DNA of 64,000 nt from Kluyvera sichuanensis (GTDB lineage: Bacteria; Pseudomonadota; Gammaproteobacteria; Enterobacterales; Enterobacteriaceae): positions 248,001 to 312,000 of the forward strand of contig NZ_JABBJF010000003.1 in NCBI RefSeq assembly GCF_014218705.1. The letters run 5' to 3'. Below the pieces are notes generated by a model. That model did not search any database. It was not told where the DNA came from and was given only the letters and a program-made list of their open reading frames with translations. A program made the translations under genes and the position numbers. Numbering within the stretch: the stretch's first letter is position 1; each line of letters begins with the position of its first letter. Shown in pieces: positions 1 through 8,470 of the stretch.

Positions 1-2
1 CC

Positions 3-263
3 ATTAAGCACGGCACTTCGCAGTTGATGGATGTCGGCGAGATTACGCTGCGCGCCCGCCAGCAGGGCAGGCATCTGGTGCTGGACATCGAAGATAACGC
101 CGGGCTGTATCAACCCAATACCTCGTCCAGCGGGTTGGGTATGAGCCTGGTGGACAAGCGTCTACGGATGCGTTTTGGCGACGAATGCGGGATTGCCGTC
201 GCCTGCGAACCGGACCGTTTTACCCGGGTCACTCTGCGGTTACCTCTGGAGGAGAATGCATGA
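3..263 (+). CDS. btsS: Sensor histidine kinase BtsS (YehU), C-terminal fragment
   Basis: The window opens inside this gene, so only about the last 86 residues are present. They hold the end of a HATPase domain: the N-box-like IKHG at the very start and the glycine-rich [14 protein letters not shown] lid. BtsS is the inner-membrane LytS-type kinase that senses extracellular pyruvate and phosphorylates BtsR. The stop overlaps the btsR start (ATGA), as in the known btsSR operon. The identification rests on this fragment plus the clear BtsR partner downstream; the membrane sensor half lies outside the window. Confidence 0.85.
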   Translation: MKHGTSQLMDVGEITLRARQQGRHLVLDIEDNAGLYQPNTSSSGLGMSLVDKRLRMRFGDECGIAVACEPDRFTRVTLRLPLEENA

Positions 264-979
264 TTAAAGTGCTGATTGTTGATGACGAGCCGCTGGCGCG
301 GGAGAACCTGCGCGTCCTGCTGCAAACGCAGGACGACCTTGAGATTGTGGGTGAGTGCGCCAACGCGGTGGAGGCCATCGGCGCGGTGCATAAGCTGCGC
401 CCGGACGTGCTGTTTCTTGATATCCAGATGCCGCGTATTAGCGGGCTGGAGATGGTCGGCATGCTCGACCCGGAGCATCGCCCCTATATCGTGTTCCTGA
501 CCGCTTTTGACGAATACGCGGTGAAGGCCTTTGAGGAGCACGCGTTTGATTATCTGCTCAAGCCGATTGAAGAAAAACGGCTGGAAAAGACGCTGATGCG
601 CCTGCGTCAGGAGCGTGCGGTGCAGGATATGTCGGTGCTGGGTGAAAACCAGCAGGCGCTAAAGTTTATTCCCTGCACCGGACACAGCCGGATTTACTTG
701 CTGCAGATGGATGATGTGGCGTTTGTCAGCAGCCGGATGAGCGGCGTTTATGTCACCAGCGGTGAGGGCAAAGAGGGCTTTACCGAGCTGACGTTGCGTA
801 CTCTGGAAAGCCGTACGCCGCTGATCCGCTGCCATCGCCAGCATCTGGTGAACATGGCGCATCTGAAGGAGATTCGTCTGGAGGATAACGGCCAGGCCGA
901 GCTGCTGCTGCGTAACGGGCAGACTGTGCCGGTAAGTCGCCGCTATTTGAAGACCTTGAAAGAAGCGCTAGGCTTATAA
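260..979 (+). CDS. btsR: LytTR-family response regulator BtsR (YehT)
   Basis: The product has 239 residues, the same as E. coli BtsR. The N-terminal receiver domain has acidic residues D9 and D10, the phospho-acceptor D54 in FLDIQMP and the conserved lysine of LLKPIEE near residue 107. A LytTR DNA-binding domain follows from about residue 137 to the end ([18 protein letters not shown]). The ATG is set by the 4-base overlap with btsS and a GGAGGAG ribosome site just upstream; a longer in-frame extension from base 185 lies inside btsS and is rejected. In E. coli it activates the pyruvate transporter gene btsT (yjiY). Confidence 0.95.
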   Translation: MIKVLIVDDEPLARENLRVLLQTQDDLEIVGECANAVEAIGAVHKLRPDVLFLDIQMPRISGLEMVGMLDPEHRPYIVFLTAFDEYAVKAFEEHAFDYLLKPIEEKRLEKTLMRLRQERAVQDMSVLGENQQALKFIPCTGHSRIYLLQMDDVAFVSSRMSGVYVTSGEGKEGFTELTLRTLESRTPLIRCHRQHLVNMAHLKEIRLEDNGQAELLLRNGQTVPVSRRYLKTLKEALGL

Positions 980-1026
980 TTCGTGTAGAATTAGCCACCG
1001 TATTTTTCATCACCACCGAAGGCACT

Positions 1027-1494
1027 ATGGTCAGTAACGATATTTTACGCAGCGTCCGCTACATCCTGAAAATGAACAATAACGATCTGGTGCGTATTTT
1101 CGCGCTGGGCGAAGCCGAAGTCACCGTCGAACAGTTGGCGCCGTGGCTGCGCAAAGAGGATGAGGAAGGCTTCGTACGTTGCCCGGACATTATGCTGTCG
1201 TGCTTCCTGAACGGCCTGATTTATGAAAAACGCGGTCGTGACGAGTCCGCGCCAGCGCTGGCGGTGGAACGCCGTATTAACAACAACATCATGCTGAAAA
1301 AACTGCGTATCGCGTTTGCGCTGAAAACCGACGATATTCTGGCGATCCTGACCCAGCAGCAGTTCCGCGTCTCGATGCCGGAAATCACCGCTATGATGCG
1401 CGCCCCTGACCACAAAAATTTCCGCGAGTGCGGCGACCAGTTCCTGCGCTACTTCCTGCGCGGCCTGGCAATTCGCGAGCACGCCGCGAAGTAA
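1027..1494 (+). CDS. yehS: DUF1456 family protein YehS
   Basis: This 155-residue cytosolic protein has no signal peptide or membrane segment and contains two similar halves, each with an N(D/N)DILRxVRYxLKM- or L(R)IAFALKTDDI-like start typical of the DUF1456 repeat. The biochemical function is unknown in E. coli as well. It lies 47 bases after btsR in the same direction, as in E. coli, and is followed by a REP element and a terminator that separate it from convergent metG. The ATG is preceded by an AAGG ribosome site. Family assignment is secure; function is not. Confidence 0.9.
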   Translation: MVSNDILRSVRYILKMNNNDLVRIFALGEAEVTVEQLAPWLRKEDEEGFVRCPDIMLSCFLNGLIYEKRGRDESAPALAVERRINNNIMLKKLRIAFALKTDDILAILTQQQFRVSMPEITAMMRAPDHKNFRECGDQFLRYFLRGLAIREHAAK

Positions 1495-1506
1495 TCTCAC
1501 GTTGTT

Positions 1507-1580
1507 CCCCGGTGGCGCTGCGCTTGGCCGGGCTACCAATATGTGCGAAACGTAGCCCGGCCAAGCGCAGCGTCGCCGGG
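1507..1580. repeat. REP/BIME element between yehS and metG
   Basis: Two inverted REP-like units (about CCGGTGGCGCTGCGCTTGGC and its complement ending GCGTCGCCGGG) flank a short AT spacer and can form a long cruciform or mRNA hairpin. The same family recurs at 11308, 23060, 47338 and 53426. It sits in the 3' space between convergent genes, the usual REP position. Confidence 0.85.
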
Positions 1581-1600
1581 AATGCAAACGAAAGACCCAT

Positions 1601-1629
1601 AAAAAACGCTGCCGAAGCAGCGTTTTTTT
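1601..1629. terminator. Bidirectional intrinsic terminator, yehS/metG
   Basis: The sequence A6-CGCTG-CCGA-AGCAGCG-T7 forms a GC-rich stem with an A-run on one side and a T-run on the other, so it can terminate transcription from both yehS (rightward) and metG (leftward, stop at 1637). Confidence 0.85.
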
Positions 1630-1636
1630 GTGCAGA

Positions 1637-3670
1637 TTATTTCACCTGCTGGCCTGGTTGCGCACCGTCATCCGGGCTTAACAGGAAGATATCTTTGCCG
1701 CCAGGGCCTGCGGCCATCACCATCCCTTCCGAGATGCCGAAGCGCATTTTACGCGGTGCCAGGTTGGCCACCATGATGGTCAGGCGACCAATCAGCGGCT
1801 GCGGGTCCGGGTAGGCGGAACGGATGCCGGAGAAGACGTTGCGCTTCTCGCCGCCGAGATCCAGCGTCAGGCGCAGCAGCTTGTCGGAACCTTCCACGAA
1901 CTCGGCGTTTTCAATCAGCGCCACGCGCAGGTCAACTTTGGCGAAATCGTCAAAGGTGATGGTTTCCTGAATCGGGTCGTCCGCCAGCGGGCCGGTGACC
2001 GGGGCTGCGGTTGCTTTCACTTCTTCTTTCGACGCTTCCACCAGCGCTTCCACCTGTTTCATTTCAATACGGTTGTACAGCGCCTTGAAGGTGTTAATCT
2101 TGTGACCCACCAGCGGCGCGTTGATAGCATCCCAGCTCAGTTCGGTGTTGAGGAATGCTTCGGTACGCGCTGCCAGTTCAGGCAGAACCGGCTTCAGCCA
2201 GGTCATCAGCACGCGGAACATGTTCAGACCCATGGTACAGATAGCCTGCAGGTCGGCGTCGCGGCCTTCCTGTTTTGCGACAACCCACGGTGCCTGCTCG
2301 TCAACGTAGCGGTTAGCCACGTCGGCCAGCGCCATGATTTCACGGATGGCTTTACCGAATTCACGGCTTTCCCACGCTTCGCCAATGCTTGCTGCCGCGT
2401 CGGTGAAGGTTTTGTACAGCTCAGGGTCAGCCAGTTCAGCGGACAGCACGCCGTCGAAACGCTTAGCGATAAAGCCCGCGTTACGGGAGGCCAGGTTCAC
2501 CACCTTGTTGACGATGTCGGCGTTAACGCGCTGGATGAAGTCTTCCAGGTTCAGGTCGATATCATCGATACGAGAAGAGAGCTTCGCCGTGTAATAGTAG
2601 CGCAGGCTATCGGCATCGAAATGCTTGAGCCAGGTGCTGGCTTTAATGAAGGTGCCGCGAGACTTGGACATCTTCGCGCCGTTCACCGTCACATAGCCGT
2701 GCACGAACAGGTTGGTCGGCTTGCGGAAGTTGCTGCCTTCCAGCATCGCTGGCCAGAACAGGCTGTGGAAGTAGACGATATCTTTACCGATAAAGTGATA
2801 CAGCTCGGCGGTAGAGTCTTTCTTCCAGTATTCGTCGAAGCTTACGGTGTCGCCGCGCTTGTCGCACAGGTTCTTGAAGGAGCCCATGTAGCCGATTGGC
2901 GCATCCAGCCAGACGTAGAAATATTTGCCCGGCGCGTTCGGGATTTCAAAGCCGAAGTACGGCGCATCGCGGGAGATATCCCACTGCTGCAGGCCGGATT
3001 CAAACCATTCCTGCATTTTGTTCGCCACCTGCTCCTGCAGCGCGCCGCTGCGGGTCCACGCCTGCAGCATTTCGCTGAAGGACGGCAGGTCAAAGAAGAA
3101 GTGCTCAGACTCGCGCATCACCGGGGTCGCGCCAGACACCACGGATTTCGGCTCGATAAGCTCGGTTGGGCTGTAGGTCGCGCCGCACACTTCGCAGTTA
3201 TCGCCGTACTGATCCGGTGATTTACATTTCGGGCAGGTGCCTTTAACGAAACGGTCCGGCAGGAACATGCCTTTTTCCGGATCGTACAGCTGAGAGATGG
3301 TGCGGTTTTTAATAAAACCGTTCTCTTTCAGGCGACCATAAATCAGCTCGGACAGCTCGCGGTTCTCGTCGCTGTGCGTCGAGTGGTAGTTGTCATAGCT
3401 GATGTTAAAGCCTGCAAAATCAGTCTGATGCTCCTGACTCATTTCGGCAATCATCTGCTCTGGGGTAATGCCCAGCTGCTGTGCTTTCAGCATGATTGGC
3501 GTGCCGTGGGCATCGTCCGCGCAGATGAAGTTAACCTCGTGGCCGCGCATTCGCTGGTAACGGACCCAGACATCAGCCTGGATGTGCTCCAGCATATGGC
3601 CGAGGTGGATGGAGCCGTTGGCGTACGGCAGCGCGCACGTTACCAGAATCTTCTTCGCGACTTGAGTCAT
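1637..3670 (-). CDS. metG: Methionyl-tRNA synthetase
   Basis: The 677-residue enzyme equals the E. coli length and charges tRNA-Met with methionine in the cytosol. The class I signature HLGH is at residues 22-25 and KMSKS lies near residue 335. Between them is the connective peptide with a zinc knuckle ([20 protein letters not shown]). The C-terminal region from about residue 575 is the OB-fold tRNA-binding/dimerisation domain (FAKVDLRVA). Transcription is leftward, divergent from mrp with 139 bases between the starts. Nothing unusual is seen. Confidence 0.98.
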   Translation of the reverse strand: MTQVAKKILVTCALPYANGSIHLGHMLEHIQADVWVRYQRMRGHEVNFICADDAHGTPIMLKAQQLGITPEQMIAEMSQEHQTDFAGFNISYDNYHSTHSDENRELSELIYGRLKENGFIKNRTISQLYDPEKGMFLPDRFVKGTCPKCKSPDQYGDNCEVCGATYSPTELIEPKSVVSGATPVMRESEHFFFDLPSFSEMLQAWTRSGALQEQVANKMQEWFESGLQQWDISRDAPYFGFEIPNAPGKYFYVWLDAPIGYMGSFKNLCDKRGDTVSFDEYWKKDSTAELYHFIGKDIVYFHSLFWPAMLEGSNFRKPTNLFVHGYVTVNGAKMSKSRGTFIKASTWLKHFDADSLRYYYTAKLSSRIDDIDLNLEDFIQRVNADIVNKVVNLASRNAGFIAKRFDGVLSAELADPELYKTFTDAAASIGEAWESREFGKAIREIMALADVANRYVDEQAPWVVAKQEGRDADLQAICTMGLNMFRVLMTWLKPVLPELAARTEAFLNTELSWDAINAPLVGHKINTFKALYNRIEMKQVEALVEASKEEVKATAAPVTGPLADDPIQETITFDDFAKVDLRVALIENAEFVEGSDKLLRLTLDLGGEKRNVFSGIRSAYPDPQPLIGRLTIMVANLAPRKMRFGISEGMVMAAGPGGKDIFLLSPDDGAQPGQQVK

Positions 3671-3809
3671 AGTGGGTATTACTTCTTCTGTTTTAAAAAA
3701 GGGGTTTTGATATTACCAAAAGGGTAGAGGGTGTGCCATATATGGATGCCGCTTACCTGTGGTAGACTTAGGCGTACTGAAAGCATGTTAAAACAACAAA
3801 GGAGTCGGG

Positions 3810-4919
3810 ATGAACTCAGAATCCCAGGCCAAATCACCTGAACGTCTACGTGCGATGGTGGCCGGTACGCTGGCAAACTTCCAGCACCCCACCCTTAAGC
3901 ACAACTTAACGACGCTGAAAGCGCTGCACCACGTCGCCTGGCTTGACGATACCGTGCACATCGAACTCCAGATGCCGTTTGTCTGGCACAGCGCCTTTGA
4001 AGAATTAAAAGATCAAACCAGCGCTGAACTGCTGCGGGTGACCGGGGCGAAAGCCATCGACTGGAAGCTGTCACATAGCATCGCCACGCTGAAGCGCGTG
4101 AAAAATCAGCCGGGCGTGAACGGCGTGAAAAACATTATTGCCGTCAGCTCCGGCAAAGGTGGGGTGGGGAAATCGTCCACCGCCGTAAACCTGGCGCTGG
4201 CGCTGGCCGCGGAAGGGGCGAAAGTGGGCATCCTCGATGCCGACATCTATGGCCCGTCTATCCCGAACATGCTGGGCGCAGAAAACCAACGCCCAACCTC
4301 GCCGGACGGCACCCATATGGCGCCGATTATGGCCCATGGCCTCGCCACCAACTCCATCGGCTATCTGGTGACGGACGACAACGCCATGGTGTGGCGCGGC
4401 CCGATGGCCAGCAAGGCGTTGATGCAGATGCTACAAGAGACGTTGTGGCCGGATCTCGACTACCTCGTGCTCGACATGCCGCCGGGTACCGGTGATATCC
4501 AGCTGACGCTGGCGCAGAACATTCCGGTGACCGGGGCCGTGGTCGTCACCACGCCGCAGGATATTGCGCTGATCGACGCCAAAAAAGGCATCGTGATGTT
4601 CGAGAAGGTGGAAGTGCCGGTGCTGGGTATCGTGGAAAACATGAGCATGCACATCTGCAGCAATTGCGGTCACCATGAGCCTATTTTTGGCACCGGTGGC
4701 GCAGAGAAGCTGGCGGAGCAGTATCACACCCAACTGCTGGGGCAGATGCCGCTGCACATCAATCTGCGAGAAGATCTGGATAACGGTACGCCAACGGTTA
4801 TCGCGCGTCCGGACAGTGAATTCACTGAGATTTATCGCCGACTGGCGGGGCGCGTTGCGGCGCAACTCTACTGGCAGGGCGAAGTGATTCCGGGCGACAT
4901 CGCGTTCCGCGCGGTGTAA
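3810..4919 (+). CDS. mrp: Iron-sulfur cluster carrier protein Mrp (ApbC)
   Basis: The 369-residue P-loop NTPase has an N-terminal MIP18-type domain (about 1-95), a deviant Walker A SSGKGGVGKSS near residues 112-122, Walker B LDMPPG and the CSNCG motif whose two cysteines bridge a transferable Fe-S cluster in the dimer. It carries clusters to apo-proteins and is required for thiamine synthesis under some conditions, which fits the thi genes nearby only loosely. The ATG has a strong AAAGGAG ribosome site. It is divergent from metG, as in E. coli. Confidence 0.96.
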   Translation: MNSESQAKSPERLRAMVAGTLANFQHPTLKHNLTTLKALHHVAWLDDTVHIELQMPFVWHSAFEELKDQTSAELLRVTGAKAIDWKLSHSIATLKRVKNQPGVNGVKNIIAVSSGKGGVGKSSTAVNLALALAAEGAKVGILDADIYGPSIPNMLGAENQRPTSPDGTHMAPIMAHGLATNSIGYLVTDDNAMVWRGPMASKALMQMLQETLWPDLDYLVLDMPPGTGDIQLTLAQNIPVTGAVVVTTPQDIALIDAKKGIVMFEKVEVPVLGIVENMSMHICSNCGHHEPIFGTGGAEKLAEQYHTQLLGQMPLHINLREDLDNGTPTVIARPDSEFTEIYRRLAGRVAAQLYWQGEVIPGDIAFRAV

Positions 4920-4932
4920 CGAGGGAAGAAAG

Positions 4933-4965
4933 AGGCCGGGCGCATCAGTGATGCGCCCGGCCTTT
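4933..4965. terminator. Intrinsic terminator between mrp and rcnB
   Basis: A near-perfect inverted repeat, AGGCCGGGCGCATCA with its complement TGATGCGCCCGGCCT, is followed by TTT. It separates the convergent mrp and rcnB genes and could act in both directions. Confidence 0.8.
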
Positions 4966-4970
4966 ATTCA

Positions 4971-5288
4971 TTAACGGTGGTAGAAAATCTCGCCGTCGTA
5001 GATTTTGCTGATGGTGCCGTCGGTATCGCTAATCTGTACATAGTTACCGCCCATGTACGTCCAGCGGGTGCCTGCATCCGGCGCTGGCAGGTTACGCTGC
5101 TGCCACTGCGTGATGTTGTACTCCGGTGTCAGGTACATCGCAGGCGCTTTGTCGCCAATCTTGAACTGCGTGAAGTCGGCAGTGAACTCTTGCAGTTCAA
5201 ACTGCTTAATTCCCGTTGCCGGTGCAGCCCATGCTGCGCTCGCCGTCGCCAACAGTACGCCCAGAAGCATCATTTTTGTTTTACGCAT
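4971..5288 (-). CDS. rcnB: RcnB family periplasmic nickel/cobalt homeostasis protein
   Basis: This 105-residue protein has a cleavable signal peptide (charged MRKTK, hydrophobic core, cleavage near AWA-AP) and ends with the RcnB-specific tail YDGEIFYHR; the LPAPDAG and WTYMGG motifs also match. In E. coli, RcnB modulates Ni/Co efflux by RcnA from the periplasm. No rcnA efflux pump or rcnR repressor is next to it here; neighbours are mrp and a LysR regulator. The family assignment is strong, but whether it still works with a remote RcnA cannot be told from this window. Confidence 0.85.
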   Translation of the reverse strand: MRKTKMMLLGVLLATASAAWAAPATGIKQFELQEFTADFTQFKIGDKAPAMYLTPEYNITQWQQRNLPAPDAGTRWTYMGGNYVQISDTDGTISKIYDGEIFYHR

Positions 5289-5443
5289 ACTATCCCCACA
5301 TTATCCTGGATATAAAATTGCAGCTCCGTATGATTCCTGATGCGCGGCCTGAATGGCAAGCGCTGCTTTCTTAAAAAGTGTAAGCAAACCGCGACTATTC
5401 GGTTTTGAGGACTATTCTGGCACTCGCGACTAAGGACCCTTTC

Positions 5444-6343
5444 ATGTTCAGGCTGGAAGATTTATCTCTGTTCGTGCGCGCCGCCGCGCTGAACAGCTTT
5501 AGCGATGCGGCGCGCGAAGCGGGCATCCCCCCGGCGCAGGTCAGTTCGGCCATCAAACGGCTGGAAACCGCGCTTAACGTTCGCCTGTTTGCTCGCTCAA
5601 CGCGCAGTCTGCGCCTGACGGCGGAAGGGGAGACCTGGCTGCCGTTTGCCGTACAGATGCTCGATGCACTGCAAAATGGGCTGCAAAAGATACATACCCC
5701 GGACGATGAGGTGCGCGGCACGCTGCAAATCGCTGTGCCGTCCGACCTCGGCCGTAACCTGCTGCTGCGGGTGTTCCGCCAGTTCCGCGAGCGTCACCCG
5801 GCACTGCGCCTGCGTATTCTGTTTTCCGATCATCGCACCGATGTGTTTAAAGACCCGGTCGACGTGGCGTTTCGCTACGGTGAGAACGACGATGCTTCGT
5901 TTGTCTCCCTGCCGGTCGCAGCAGAAAACCGACGCGTGGTGGTGGCCTCGCCCGACTGGATTGCCCGTCACGGCGAACCCCAGACGCTGGCCGACCTCGA
6001 AAAATGTAACGCGTTGACCTACGTGCTGCGCGGCAGGCCGTTTGACCGCTGGCCACTCAGTCTTGACGGCGTGGAGCACAGCGTGCAGGTTTCCGGTAGC
6101 ATCACCAGCGATGATGCGGAAGTGATCCGCCGTCTGGCGGTTGCCGGAGAAGGGATTGCGTTTAAATCAGGGCTCGACGTTAGCGACGACCTGCGGGAAG
6201 GGCGACTCAAGGTGCTGCTGCCGCACTATCTCGGCGACCGGGTGCCGCTGAATATGATCTGCCCACACCGCAAGCAGCTCTCTGCGGCGGTGCGGTTATT
6301 GTATGAGGCAGTGAAAGCGGAGTGTGCGGCGAAACAGCCTTAA
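5444..6343 (+). CDS. LysR-family transcriptional regulator
   Basis: The protein is 299 residues from the ATG at 5444, which has an AAGGA ribosome site 7 bases upstream; an in-frame extension to 5405 lacks one. Residues 1-60 form the LysR winged helix-turn-helix (SFSDAAREAGIPPAQVSSAIKRLE) and residues about 90-295 the co-inducer-binding domain. The sequence resembles the large group related to YafC, YhjC and DsdC-type regulators, whose effectors are mostly unknown. It is divergent from rcnB and followed by the opposing speG, so no obvious target operon adjoins it except possibly rcnB. Confidence 0.85.
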   Translation: MFRLEDLSLFVRAAALNSFSDAAREAGIPPAQVSSAIKRLETALNVRLFARSTRSLRLTAEGETWLPFAVQMLDALQNGLQKIHTPDDEVRGTLQIAVPSDLGRNLLLRVFRQFRERHPALRLRILFSDHRTDVFKDPVDVAFRYGENDDASFVSLPVAAENRRVVVASPDWIARHGEPQTLADLEKCNALTYVLRGRPFDRWPLSLDGVEHSVQVSGSITSDDAEVIRRLAVAGEGIAFKSGLDVSDDLREGRLKVLLPHYLGDRVPLNMICPHRKQLSAAVRLLYEAVKAECAAKQP

Positions 6344-6396
6344 CTGCCGTTGCGCTGGACGACCGAGCGGACGATATGTACCGGCTCGGCTCACCG

Positions 6397-6954
6397 TTAT
6401 TGCGCCGTCGGTTTCAGTATCCCGCCCGTCGATTTGTTATTTTCTAAATATTGATGTTGGAAAATACACATGCGGATCGTGTTGCGGTATTCACCGTTCA
6501 CGAAGAACTCATGGATTAATTCTCCCTCCTGGATAAAACCAAGCTTACGGTAAATATGAATCGCTTTGGCGTTCTCTTTATCGACGATGAGATAGAGCTT
6601 ATAGAGATTCAGTACGGTAAAGCCGTAATCCATTGCCAGCTTAGCAGCACGGGTCGCCAGGCCTTTACCCTGATATTCCGGCGAGATGATAATCTGAAAC
6701 TCAGCCCGGCGGTGAATATGGTTTATTTCGACAAGCTCCACCAGGCCCGCGTTATTGCCATTAAACGAAATGACAAAACGGCGTTCGCTCTGATCGTGGA
6801 TGTGTTTATCGTAAAGATCGCTCAGCTCAACAAACGCTTCATAGGGTTCTTCGAACCAATAGCGCATCACGCTCGCGTTATTATCGAGTTGATGGACAAA
6901 GCGCAAATCTTCGCGTTCAAGGGGTCTTAGTTTAATGTCTGATGGTTCTGGCAT
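6397..6954 (-). CDS. speG: Spermidine N1-acetyltransferase
   Basis: The 185-residue GNAT enzyme is nearly identical over long stretches to E. coli SpeG ([25 protein letters not shown], and the acetyl-CoA loop [20 protein letters not shown]). It acetylates spermidine and spermine in the cytosol to prevent polyamine toxicity and forms a dodecamer with an allosteric polyamine site. The C-terminal tail, [16 protein letters not shown], diverges somewhat from E. coli. In E. coli speG is elsewhere on the chromosome (near 35 min), so its place here differs. Leftward transcription, monocistronic. Confidence 0.92.
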   Translation of the reverse strand: MPEPSDIKLRPLEREDLRFVHQLDNNASVMRYWFEEPYEAFVELSDLYDKHIHDQSERRFVISFNGNNAGLVELVEINHIHRRAEFQIIISPEYQGKGLATRAAKLAMDYGFTVLNLYKLYLIVDKENAKAIHIYRKLGFIQEGELIHEFFVNGEYRNTIRMCIFQHQYLENNKSTGGILKPTAQ

Positions 6955-7067
6955 AATATTTTCAGCCTCTTGGTAAACTGGAAATATATTATCTGCTTGC
7001 GGTGGGCGTCATCAAGATTTGAAAAAAATTACAATCAATTCAGTGTAGTAAGTCAGCGTATTCTGAG

Positions 7068-7099
7068 CCTCATCAGGCGACGGTGTTCGCCTGATGAGG
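7068..7099. repeat. Strong hairpin downstream of the purine permease
   Basis: The 13-base stem CCTCATCAGGCGA / TCGCCTGATGAGG encloses a 6-base loop. It lies just after the stop of the leftward permease gene and before the speG promoter region. There is no clear T-run on either side, so it may be a 3'-end stabiliser or a REP-like element rather than a classical terminator. Confidence 0.6.
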
Positions 7100-7108
7100 G
7101 CTGAAAAC

Positions 7109-8452
7109 TTAGTGCTTCACCAGCGTCGCGAAGTAGTACACCAGCGGTACCGCCAGCACCCACAGACCAATGGGGATTTCACGCCATTTTCCAGCGATGG
7201 TTTTAATCACGATAAAGAACAGCAGGCCGCCGGCAATTCCGGTACCGAAGCTGTTGGCAATCAGGGTGATCATCACCATCATCAGCACCGGCAGGCCGTC
7301 GGTGAAATTACCGAGGTCAACCTTACGCAGGCCACTGAACATATTCAGCCCGATCAGCATCAGCGCAGGGGCGGTCGCTTCTTTCGGGATCATCAGCGCC
7401 ACCGGCGTGAACAGCAGCATCAGCAGGAACATCACCGCTGCCGCCAGCGCCGTCAGGCCAGTTTTACCACCAGCTTCCGCTGCCGCCGAGGATTCAATCA
7501 GCGCGGTGGCCGCCGGAATGCCAAGCCACGGACCGATAGCGGCGGCAATAGAGTCCACCATAAACGGGCGGTTGATGTGCGGCATGTTGCCTTCTTTATC
7601 CAGCAGACCCGCTTCGCCGCCTACCGCTAGCGTGGTGCCCATGGTGGAGAAAAACTCGGAGGCGAAAAAGACGAACAGGAACGGCAGGAAGGCGATATTC
7701 AACGCGCCCAGCATGTCAACGTGACCGAGCACCGGCGTCAGCGAATGCGGCATATCGATAAAGCTGGTGGGCAGATGCGTGACGCCCGCCGGAATGCCGA
7801 CCAACGTCGCGAACAGGATTGCCCAGAGAATTGCGCCGGGAATGCGGCGAGCCTGCAATGCAATTGCAAGGAACAGGCCGCATAGCGCAACCAGCGCGCC
7901 GGGGGCCATAAAGTCACCCAGCATCAGCGAGTTGGTTTTGGCGTTGGCCAGCACCAGACCGGCATTACGAAAACCTAACACGGCGACAAACAGGCCGATT
8001 GAGGCGGTGAGGCCGAGCTTAATCGACTGCGGAACCGAACGGGTCACTACTTCCCGTAGGCCTAATTTGGTCAGCAGGAAGAAGAGGATACCCGACCAGC
8101 AGGCGATGCCGAGGCCAATCTGCCAGCCAATGCCTTCGCTGCCCGCCAGCGTCACACCGACCAGCACCGAACCGCCAATACCCGGGCCGACGATAAACGG
8201 CAGGTTGGCGTAGAACGCCATCAGCAGCGTACCGCCAACGAACACTAAAATGGTGCCGGTGGTGGCCGCACCTTTATCCATTCCCCCTACGGCCAGCAGG
8301 CCTGGGATCACCACCAGAAGATAGGCGGCGGCGAGAAACCCGGTGACGCCTGCCAGGCACTCGGTACGCAGCGAACTGCCGCGGGAAGACAATGCAAAAC
8401 GTCGCTCAAGCCAACTCCCAGCGGTTGGCGTTTGAAGGGTGTTATCGGCCAT
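7109..8452 (-). CDS. NCS2/AzgA-type purine permease
   Basis: This 447-residue inner-membrane protein has many hydrophobic segments (about 12-14) and the AzgA-like signatures RTECLAGVTGFLAAAY near residue 30, LPFIVGPGIG near 85, and SEFFSTMGTTLAVGGEAGLLD in the second half. E. coli relatives (AdeP, AdeQ, GhxP, GhxQ) are proton symporters for adenine or for guanine/hypoxanthine. It starts 18 bases after the adenine-deaminase-like gene and is surely co-transcribed with it, which favours adenine or hypoxanthine as substrate. Orthology to E. coli adeQ (yicO) is suggested by that pairing but not proven. Confidence 0.85.
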   Translation of the reverse strand: MADNTLQTPTAGSWLERRFALSSRGSSLRTECLAGVTGFLAAAYLLVVIPGLLAVGGMDKGAATTGTILVFVGGTLLMAFYANLPFIVGPGIGGSVLVGVTLAGSEGIGWQIGLGIACWSGILFFLLTKLGLREVVTRSVPQSIKLGLTASIGLFVAVLGFRNAGLVLANAKTNSLMLGDFMAPGALVALCGLFLAIALQARRIPGAILWAILFATLVGIPAGVTHLPTSFIDMPHSLTPVLGHVDMLGALNIAFLPFLFVFFASEFFSTMGTTLAVGGEAGLLDKEGNMPHINRPFMVDSIAAAIGPWLGIPAATALIESSAAAEAGGKTGLTALAAAVMFLLMLLFTPVALMIPKEATAPALMLIGLNMFSGLRKVDLGNFTDGLPVLMMVMITLIANSFGTGIAGGLLFFIVIKTIAGKWREIPIGLWVLAVPLVYYFATLVKH

Positions 8453-8470
8453 GGTGTGGCGCTCCCGTGA

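Noticed and set aside
7068-7099. Intrinsic terminator for the purine permease operon
   Set aside because: The hairpin is strong but no T-run follows on the minus strand, so it was listed as a hairpin only.
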